From Bacteroidota bacterium (GTDB lineage: Bacteria; Bacteroidota; Bacteroidia; Bacteroidales; JAADGE01), in the NCBI GenBank assembly GCA_024277895.1, contig JAJRUH010000084.1:1-33073 (forward strand): a stretch of 33,073 nucleotides of DNA. The letters run 5' to 3'. Under the pieces are notes generated by a model. The model ran no database searches. It was not told the DNA's origin and saw only the letters and a list, made by a program, of their open reading frames with translations. Position numbers and translations under genes: made by a program. Every line of letters starts with the position of its first letter. Positions within the stretch are counted from its first letter, which is position 1. Below, piece by piece: positions 27,789-33,073 of this stretch.

Positions 27789-28223
27789 ATGAAAATAACA
27801 ACCCACATAAAATCAATAATCCTTCTCCTCCTCACCATCTTATTAGGAGCCCATCCCACCCACGCCAAAACGGAGGTAATACTAACCCAAAAGCAAGTGG
27901 TATTTACAGTAATGCAAAACCAAAATATAAGCCCGCTAAAAAAAGTTGTACAACCCAATGTTGGTTTTCTTAAAGAAAAAAGTAAGTTTATAGCTGTACA
28001 GGGTAGTTCTACTCAAAACACCTGTAATTATACTGAACGCAGCAGTGGGGTGTTGGCTGAGGGGGTGGGTGTTTTTAAAGTTGATAATGCTTTGAAATTA
28101 GCAGATGAAGCTGCAGGTCTTTTAGTTAATGGGAAATATTTAAAAAATCCAACAGCTAAAAATGTAACAGAATTGATTAAAAAACCCTTCAGGTACAATG
28201 AAATTAAGTCAAAGTTCAGGTAG
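27789..28223 (+). CDS. Short secreted toxin-cassette protein, 5' segment (frameshifted)
   Basis: 144 codons beginning with a clear signal peptide (IKSIILLLLTILLGAHPTHA). A short linker follows, and then LADEAAGLLVNGKYLKNP and KKPFRYNEIKSKFR before TAG. The next frame (+1) carries on with SGSILNGKYMYVIDEADN. The two parts read as one domain, so a one-base indel near 28205-28223 (for example one extra A in the AAA at 28211-28213) is the simplest explanation. The layout, signal peptide directly joined to a toxin tip, lacks the giant carrier region of the gene upstream and looks like an orphan toxin remnant or a minimal secreted toxin. Confidence 0.6.
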   Translation: MKITTHIKSIILLLLTILLGAHPTHAKTEVILTQKQVVFTVMQNQNISPLKKVVQPNVGFLKEKSKFIAVQGSSTQNTCNYTERSSGVLAEGVGVFKVDNALKLADEAAGLLVNGKYLKNPTAKNVTELIKKPFRYNEIKSKFR

Positions 28224-28896
28224 TATTCTCAATGGAAAATATATGTATGTTATAGATGAGGCTGATAATATTATAATTGGTACAAGAGCAAATGGAATAT
28301 CACCTTTTAATGGCAAAGCTCCACATCCAACACTTATTGGGGGAGCTAATCCAACTGTGAAAACAGCAGGTATAATAGAGTTTAGAGGGGGGAAAATATA
28401 CCCTCTTAATGATCTAAAAAATACTGTTTATGAAGTAGGTGATGTTATTAGTTGGAACGCAAATACAGATATAACCAATTATTCAACAACACAAATAATA
28501 GGAGTTGAAGATTCTGAGGATTTATCCCCTTGGGTAGGGGCTTTTGCAGCTTTATCTTTGCGTCATTTTTTTAATGGTGAAGTAATAAAAAATAATGCAG
28601 ACACTCTAGAAATTGAAGTTGACAAAATTGTGTTAAGAATTATTGACGGTTTCAATTTTATAAATGATGGTAATAACGACCAAAGATTAGGAACTTGGGA
28701 GCATAATATTTTCTCGCCTGTTAAACCCAAAATAGAACTATTCGGGGGCATAAGAAATAATAATCTTAACGATTTTTATAACAACTACGGCTTAGGTTTA
28801 GACTTTTCAATAACCTTTGCCTATAATTTTCATCTTATTTTCAACAAAATTATATATCTGAAACAAAATAACTCCATTATTTATAAAAAGGAATAA
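28198..28896 (+). CDS. Candidate second toxin tip, 3' segment
   Basis: 232 codons; the first ATG overlaps the preceding segment by 26 bp in the +1 frame. Visible motifs are NGKYMYVIDEADNIIIGTR, KAPHPTLIGG and AGIIEFRGGKIYPLND. I recall this order from C-terminal domains of Bacteroidota and other polymorphic toxins, usually after a PFRYNE-like stretch, which is exactly what ends the upstream segment. A later region (IIDGFNFINDG, LGTWEHN, LGLDFSITF) may be a second domain. No catalytic activity can be assigned. It is followed 2 nt later by a membrane-protein gene. It may be a pseudogene as the sequence stands; whether a 232-residue product alone is made is unknown. Confidence 0.55.
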   Translation: MKLSQSSGSILNGKYMYVIDEADNIIIGTRANGISPFNGKAPHPTLIGGANPTVKTAGIIEFRGGKIYPLNDLKNTVYEVGDVISWNANTDITNYSTTQIIGVEDSEDLSPWVGAFAALSLRHFFNGEVIKNNADTLEIEVDKIVLRIIDGFNFINDGNNDQRLGTWEHNIFSPVKPKIELFGGIRNNNLNDFYNNYGLGLDFSITFAYNFHLIFNKIIYLKQNNSIIYKKE

Positions 28897-28898
28897 CA

Positions 28899-29579
28899 GT
28901 GAAAAAAATACAGGCAAATATTATAAGACACAACTTTTTTTTGTTAATAATCTTATTTCATGCAATAACAATAATTCCCTATTTATATGTTTATCAACAA
29001 TATGGTCACTCAGGAATACTGTCCTCTTTTAATGAATTAAGATTTTTTATTCTTTCTTTATCTGCTTCATTTATTTACCTGCAATATCTTGGAAAATTAA
29101 GGAAAAATAAATTTCAAAGATATTATCAATTAGCTATTGTATATATTTTTTTCTTTTTAATACAGAACACGATATTGCTAACGTCTGCAATTAAGATTTT
29201 TGATGAGCATCCTAATGTATATAAAACCTACTTTTACTTTGCCCAATTTTTTGTACTGGTATTTCCTTGTGTAATGATTTATCAAAAGAATTTTTATCTT
29301 AAACAAATAGACAGTATAATTAACTTTATTACAAAATCATACTTGTATATAATATTATTTTCTGCGTCGTTTTTTTTAAAGGAAATCTTTTTATATCAAA
29401 TATTTTACCTGTCATATTTATTTATTCCGATTTTTTTGAACTATAGGCAAAAAACAAAGTATAAGAAACTTTTTATTGTTTTGTTTATTATCAGTATTTT
29501 AATAGCTGTTTTTTCTTTCTATCTTTATTATTTTACTTTTACATATAACCGGGGAACTTTTATAAGGATTTTATTTTAA
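28899..29579 (+). CDS. Multi-pass membrane protein, candidate immunity protein
   Basis: 226 residues, starting at GTG only 2 nt after the preceding stop, so coupled translation is likely. The chain is dominated by about six or seven hydrophobic segments (for example FFLLIILFHAITIIPYLYVY, FFILSLSASFIYLQYL, LAIVYIFFFLIQNTILLT, LFIVLFIISILIAVFSFYLY) with basic loops, so it is an inner-membrane protein. No transporter or enzyme motif was seen. Sitting directly behind a toxin-tip gene, it could protect against a toxin that acts at or through the membrane; this is inferred from position. The gene is very AT-rich, which is common for accessory cassettes. Confidence 0.6.
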   Translation: MKKIQANIIRHNFFLLIILFHAITIIPYLYVYQQYGHSGILSSFNELRFFILSLSASFIYLQYLGKLRKNKFQRYYQLAIVYIFFFLIQNTILLTSAIKIFDEHPNVYKTYFYFAQFFVLVFPCVMIYQKNFYLKQIDSIINFITKSYLYIILFSASFFLKEIFLYQIFYLSYLFIPIFLNYRQKTKYKKLFIVLFIISILIAVFSFYLYYFTFTYNRGTFIRILF

Positions 29580-29625
29580 ATTTCTTTAAAAAAGTAAAAA
29601 TATGGATTAAAAAACATACAAAAAA

Positions 29626-30303
29626 ATGATAAAAATTAAACTTATAACAATTACTATTCTTAGTATATTTTACGGCATGATGAATACTCAAAAAAACCCG
29701 CCTAAAAGCATTGAATTAATTAATTACTATTTAGACAGTGTTTCGTATGATTATTTAATAAGTTTTGACTATGAAAACCCAGTTGTTTTGCCCGACAGTA
29801 CTAAAGATAAAGTAATAGCTGTGTTAAATGGATATATACCACCTCAAAAAATTAAAGAAGTTACTCATATTTCAGATGATGTAATGAAAAGGATTGAAAA
29901 AAGGTGTAAAGGTATTTGCAAAAATGATTCTATATGTTTTGTTAAAGCAAAAGATTCTATAATAAACAGGATGACAAACAGAGCATTATATATACTCAAG
30001 AATAAATTATTTCCGAAAAATTTTCTTTTGGCTGTGGGTGCTTGGGAAGTGAAAGATGCAGAACCAATTTTGTTAAAAAACATTGACAATCTGCTATACC
30101 CTAAAGAAGAAACATTATTGGCCTTGGCAAAATTGGGCAATGACAGTATCAAAGAAATAATAATGGATAAATACACTATAAGGTATGTTATAAATAATAC
30201 AGAATTTAAAAACAATGACCCCGAATTAATATATAATAGTAATAATCGTGATCTTGTATATGATTTTTTCAGAGCAGGGATGTACCTGTATATTCCGGAG
30301 TAA
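29626..30303 (+). CDS. Unknown exported protein, 3' end within an IS end
   Basis: 225 residues, beginning with a hydrophobic segment (IKLITITILSIFYGMM) that may be a signal peptide or anchor. The middle is helical; 'NFLLAVGAWEVKDAEPILLK' and ETLLALAKLGNDSIKEII look like two HEAT-like units, and CKGICKNDSIC holds three close cysteines. The last codons (TAT ATT CCG GAG TAA) lie inside the first terminal repeat of the IS21 element, so the natural C terminus was probably lost when the element inserted and the present stop is supplied by the IS. No function can be given. Confidence 0.6.
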   Translation: MIKIKLITITILSIFYGMMNTQKNPPKSIELINYYLDSVSYDYLISFDYENPVVLPDSTKDKVIAVLNGYIPPQKIKEVTHISDDVMKRIEKRCKGICKNDSICFVKAKDSIINRMTNRALYILKNKLFPKNFLLAVGAWEVKDAEPILLKNIDNLLYPKEETLLALAKLGNDSIKEIIMDKYTIRYVINNTEFKNNDPELIYNSNNRDLVYDFFRAGMYLYIPE

Positions 30304-30451
30304 ACTGACCACCTATTCCGGAGTATGTTGACCACCCATTCCGGAGCAAAGTGACCACCTGTTTCGCAGACGATTCCGGAGCAAGTTGACCGGTCAAGAA
30401 ATATGATTACCTCCGGTGAGCACTTCGTGGTTCCGGAGTAAGTTGACCACC
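30291..30451. repeat. IS21 left-end terminal repeats, five copies
   Basis: Five near-identical 22-23 bp units with core TTCCGGAGTAAGTTGACC lie at 30291-30313, 30314-30336, 30337-30359, 30372-30393 and 30429-30451. The first three are exactly head-to-tail at 23 bp; the last two are spaced apart. Multiple repeats at the ends are typical of IS21 elements, where they bind the transposase. The coding region of istA starts 84 bp after the last copy, and no other gene is present in 30304-30534. Confidence 0.85.
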
Positions 30452-30534
30452 CTAAAAGTGATTAATTTACGATAAAAAAAGTTTAGGCAACTCTTACAAT
30501 TGGTTTGCTTTGCAATTTTAACACAAATTGCAAG

Positions 30535-32085
30535 ATGGCAGCAAAACCTACAAGTATGAGTATCATCAAACAAATCATTCGTCTGAAAGAACAAGACGAA
30601 CCCATTTTAAAGATTGCACGCAGCACCGGAACTTCAAAGAATACGGTAAAAAAGTATCTTCGATTTATCCGAGACAACAAGCTGATTTCGGAAGATATTC
30701 TGCAAATGCCGGATTATGAAGCAGAAAAACTGTTTTATCAGCCGAAAGAAAAACGACTTGCCCGTTATGACGATTTAGAAAAAATGTTCCCTTATTTTCA
30801 AAAGGAACTTAAACGAACAGGCGTCACCCGTGTGCTTCTTTGGGGCGAGTATCTGCAAAAGCATCCGAACGGTTACGGTTATTCACAGTTTTGTGAACAT
30901 CTTTACCGTTGGCAGAAAACAAGCAAGGCAGTGATGCATTTTGAGCATGAACCGGGCGATAAACTGTTTATAGATTATGCCGGAAAGAAACTGTATGTCA
31001 CCGACCGTAAAACAGGCGAAATCCGCCCTGTTGAAGTTTATGTATCCGTTTTGGGATATAGTCAGATGACTTATGTTGAAGCCGCGGAATCACAGAAGAA
31101 AGAAGATTTTATAGCATCTACTCAAAATGCCCTTCATTTTTTCGGCGGTGTTCCCAAAGTTTTAATTCCGGATAATTTAAAATCTGCCGTTACAAAAGCG
31201 AATAAGTATGAAGCAGATTTGAACCAAAGTTTTGCCGATTTTGCCAATCATTATAATACGGCAGTTCTTCCGACAAGAAGTTTAAAACCGAGAGACAAGG
31301 CATTGGTTGAAAAACATGTGAGCATCATTTACAACAGAATTTATGCCCCTTTACGTAATGAAATCTTCTTCTCATTAGAAGAACTAAACGAAGCCATAGC
31401 GAAACTTTCGGATAAGCATAACAACATGCATTTTCAGCAAGAAAAGATCAGCAGGAAAGAGAAGTTTGAGCAAACGGAAAAAAGCAAATTACAGCCCTTA
31501 TCATCAGAACGCTTTGAAATCAAATATTACAAATATGCAACAGTAATGAAAAACTGTCATATACAAGTTCGTGAAGACAAGCATTATTACAGCGTTCCGC
31601 ATCGGTATATCGGTAAAAAGGTAAAACTGATGTATTCGGCATCAAATGTGTCTGTTTTTTATAAACATGAACGCATTGCATTACATCGCAGGAATTTACG
31701 AAATTTTGCCTATTCAACAATTAAAGAACACTTGCCTTCATCACATCAATTTGTTGCCGATTGGAATCCTGCAAAATTTACCGCTTGGGCAGCAAATATA
31801 TCACCCAAAGTTGAAGCGTATATTAAGAAAATTATTGAATCAAAAGTATATCCGGAACAGGCTTACAGAAGTTGTGTCGGCATACTTTCTTTTGCCCGAA
31901 AAACAAGTAATGAACGCTTGATAAAAGCCGTAGAAAGGGCAAGTCATTACGGTGTATATAATTATAAAACCATCAAAAATATTATTGAAGGGAAACTGGA
32001 TACACTCACGGAACCGGAAGAATCCGATTCACAACAAAAGCTTCCTCCTCATGATAACGTCAGAGGAGCAGAGAACTACAAATAA
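30535..32085 (+). CDS. istA: IS21-family transposase IstA
   Basis: 516 residues from the ATG at 30535; an in-frame TTG 30 bp earlier is a less likely start, and an ATG at 30556 is also possible. The N terminus holds a helix-turn-helix (IIKQIIRLKEQDEPILKIAR and TGTSKNTVKKYLR). The rve-type catalytic core has Asp147 (KLFIDYAGK), Asp213 (LIPDNLKSA) and Glu259 (KALVEKHV), a complete DDE triad. The C-terminal part (YYSVPHRYIGKKV) matches the usual IstA beta domain. It cuts and joins the element ends together with IstB. Nothing suggests inactivation. Confidence 0.93.
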   Translation: MAAKPTSMSIIKQIIRLKEQDEPILKIARSTGTSKNTVKKYLRFIRDNKLISEDILQMPDYEAEKLFYQPKEKRLARYDDLEKMFPYFQKELKRTGVTRVLLWGEYLQKHPNGYGYSQFCEHLYRWQKTSKAVMHFEHEPGDKLFIDYAGKKLYVTDRKTGEIRPVEVYVSVLGYSQMTYVEAAESQKKEDFIASTQNALHFFGGVPKVLIPDNLKSAVTKANKYEADLNQSFADFANHYNTAVLPTRSLKPRDKALVEKHVSIIYNRIYAPLRNEIFFSLEELNEAIAKLSDKHNNMHFQQEKISRKEKFEQTEKSKLQPLSSERFEIKYYKYATVMKNCHIQVREDKHYYSVPHRYIGKKVKLMYSASNVSVFYKHERIALHRRNLRNFAYSTIKEHLPSSHQFVADWNPAKFTAWAANISPKVEAYIKKIIESKVYPEQAYRSCVGILSFARKTSNERLIKAVERASHYGVYNYKTIKNIIEGKLDTLTEPEESDSQQKLPPHDNVRGAENYK

Positions 32086-32127
32086 CTTATGTATTTAATT
32101 AATTATTAACAGTTTAAATTTATTACA

Positions 32128-32949
32128 ATGAATGAAATCACATTAAACAAAATGACAAAAATGAAAATGTTCGGAATGGAAAACTCTTTCCGAACAATGA
32201 TTGAGACCGGTAAGAACCACAGTCTCACAAATGATGAACTTATGAGTATGCTCATCCAATCGGAATGGGAAGACAGAGAAAACAGAAAAATAAATCGTTA
32301 CTTGAAAGCAGCACGGTTCAGATACAATGCAAGTGTTGAAGAAATTGATTTTTCATCACAAAGGAATTTGGATAAAAATAAGATTTTACGTTTTGCCGAT
32401 TGCAGTTTTATCGAACGAAAAGAGAACATTTTAATAACCGGATCTACCGGTGTCGGAAAAAGTTATATTGCAACAGCTTTGGGGCATCAGGCTTGTTTAA
32501 AAGGATACAGAGTTTTATACTATAATACTCAAAAACTCTTTCCTCGCCTGAAAATGCTCAAAGCAGACGGCACATACATTAACGAAATTAACAAAATAGA
32601 AAAACACGATTTATTAATTTTAGATGACTTCGGTTTACAAAAATTCGACAGTTACTCTCGTATGGCACTTTTGGAAATTATGGAAGACAGACACGGAGAA
32701 AAATCAACAATTATAAGTTCACAACTTCCGGTTGATAAATGGTATGAAATAATCGGAGAAAACACAATTGCTGATGCTGTTTTAGACAGAATGATACATA
32801 CGGCACACAGAATAAATCTCAAAGGAGAATCTATGCGAAAAGAACTAAACCACTATGGATTGAAAATCCATAGGTTCGAAAAAAAGAAAAATGAAATTTT
32901 TCATTCCAATATCCACTTACCATTCTGCGAAGTTGGTTTATCACGATGA
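32128..32949 (+). CDS. istB: IS21-family ATPase IstB, altered 3' end
   Basis: 273 residues; AAA+ ATPase helper of the IS21 transposase. Walker A is GSTGVGKS (105-112) and Walker B LLILDD (162-167); the N-terminal domain (MNEITLNKMTKMKMFGM) and the closing HRINLKGESMRKE are typical. IstB proteins I know end soon after GESMRK, so the last ~34 residues (from about 240) are probably read from a neighbouring IS200/IS605 end and not native. They overlap the transposase gene on the other strand by 49 bp. The ATPase core is complete. Confidence 0.9.
   Translation: MNEITLNKMTKMKMFGMENSFRTMIETGKNHSLTNDELMSMLIQSEWEDRENRKINRYLKAARFRYNASVEEIDFSSQRNLDKNKILRFADCSFIERKENILITGSTGVGKSYIATALGHQACLKGYRVLYYNTQKLFPRLKMLKADGTYINEINKIEKHDLLILDDFGLQKFDSYSRMALLEIMEDRHGEKSTIISSQLPVDKWYEIIGENTIADAVLDRMIHTAHRINLKGESMRKELNHYGLKIHRFEKKKNEIFHSNIHLPFCEVGLSR
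32853..32873. repeat. IS200/IS605 subterminal hairpin
   Basis: CTATGGATT (32853-32861) and AATCCATAG (32865-32873) form a perfect 9-bp stem with a 3-nt loop, 27 bp beyond the transposase stop. Short subterminal hairpins of this kind are the recognition structures of IS200/IS605 transposases. Confidence 0.6.
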
Positions 32950-33073
32950 TGTTCCAAGTACTCTTGAACCATTTCATCTGTTATATTGCCTGTACTCCAA
33001 ACACCATAACCTATTGCCCAAAAGTGACGACCCCAATAGCGTTTTTTCAATTCAGGAAACTCAATCTGTAACA
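32901..33073 (-). CDS. tnpA: IS200/IS605-family transposase TnpA, C-terminal fragment
   Basis: Reading the minus strand from the window edge in the frame starting at 33071 gives 56 codons and TGA at 32901-32903. They contain KKRYWGRHFWAIGYGVWSTG and TDEMVQEYLEHHRDKPTSQ. The RYWGRHFWAxGY block is diagnostic of the Y1 (HUH) transposases. The tyrosine in MVQEYLEHH is the likely catalytic Tyr. The HUH motif and the start lie outside the window, so the gene is cut by the window end, not necessarily truncated in the genome. Confidence 0.85.
   Translation of the reverse strand, partial: LQIEFPELKKRYWGRHFWAIGYGVWSTGNITDEMVQEYLEHHRDKPTSQNGKWILE

Larger units (their letters stand above)
30291..32880 (+). 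mobile_element. IS21-family insertion sequence (right end not seen)
   Basis: The element comprises the left-end repeats, istA and istB in the canonical order, all on the plus strand. No inverted copy of the TTCCGGAG repeat is found between the istB stop and the window end, so the right end is either beyond an inserted IS200/IS605 element or lost. Target-site duplication cannot be checked. The right limit given is approximate. Confidence 0.8.
32840..33073 (-). mobile_element. Partial IS200/IS605-family element
   Basis: The visible part comprises a transposase 3' end and a hairpin just beyond it, as at the end of a single-strand-transposing IS200/IS605 element. It continues past the window end. 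Its inner limit is approximate, near the point where the istB sequence stops resembling IstB. Its position at the istB 3' end implies insertion into or next to the IS21 element. Confidence 0.7.

Noticed and set aside
27725-27958. 77-codon minus-strand open frame in the cassette
   Set aside because: It overlaps the signal-peptide region of the plus-strand gene and looks like the complement of that segment.
29865-30335. 156-codon open frame on the minus strand
   Set aside because: It is antisense to the unknown exported protein, runs into the IS end, and its hydrophobic composition follows from the AT-rich complement; the plus-strand frame has better start, length and context.
30291-30451. Regularly spaced repeats as a CRISPR array
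   Set aside because: Three units are directly adjacent with no spacers and the others have unequal gaps; position before istA identifies them as IS21 end repeats.

Overview
The window looks like a chromosomal piece of an AT-rich member of the Bacteroidota, probably a Bacteroidales or Flavobacteria-like lineage. The evidence is a type IX secretion (T9SS) C-terminal sorting domain, SprB-like repeats, signal peptides typical of the phylum, promoter-like TAnnTTTG boxes, almost no Shine-Dalgarno sites, and a serC-serA-DUF1015 order that I associate with this phylum. No tRNA, rRNA or CRISPR array was seen. All similarity statements come from recognising motifs by eye; no database was searched.

Region 1 (1-8590) is metabolic. 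It holds a single-chain ADP-forming acyl-CoA synthetase (243-2300), a convergent 891-residue secreted TPR-repeat protein (2372-5047, minus strand), and a serine-biosynthesis cluster: serC, a serA of the lysine-containing type III kind, and a DUF1015 protein. The cluster is punctuated by a perfect 15-bp hairpin and followed by a terminator-like hairpin. A 691-bp gene-free stretch with nested inverted repeats separates it from region 2.

Region 2 (9235-27732) is a same-strand run of very large exported proteins. In order: a ~1500-residue surface protein whose frame breaks at an A-AAA-AAA heptamer followed directly by TAG; a fibronectin-III protein; a small lipoprotein; a T9SS cargo with SprB-like repeats; a beta-barrel-like outer-membrane protein; a GxxExxY small protein; and an 1822-residue protein with a zincin-like HExxH motif and a short C-terminal tip. 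The last gene overlaps a 121-codon gene, as in polymorphic toxin/immunity pairs. I infer that the locus builds a cell-surface apparatus that displays or releases a toxin. Three copies of a CACAGAG/CTCTGTG element with 10-11 bp spacing sit directly before three of the start codons, and two of them bracket the GxxExxY gene.

Region 3 (27733-30303) is a low-GC accessory cassette. It holds a short secreted protein carrying a second candidate toxin tip split by a frameshift, a multi-pass membrane protein starting 2 nt after it (candidate immunity), and an unknown gene whose 3' end runs into an IS end.

Region 4 (30291-33073) is mobile DNA: an IS21-family element with five left-end repeats plus istA and istB, whose istB 3' end overlaps the end of an opposite-strand IS200/IS605 element that leaves the window.
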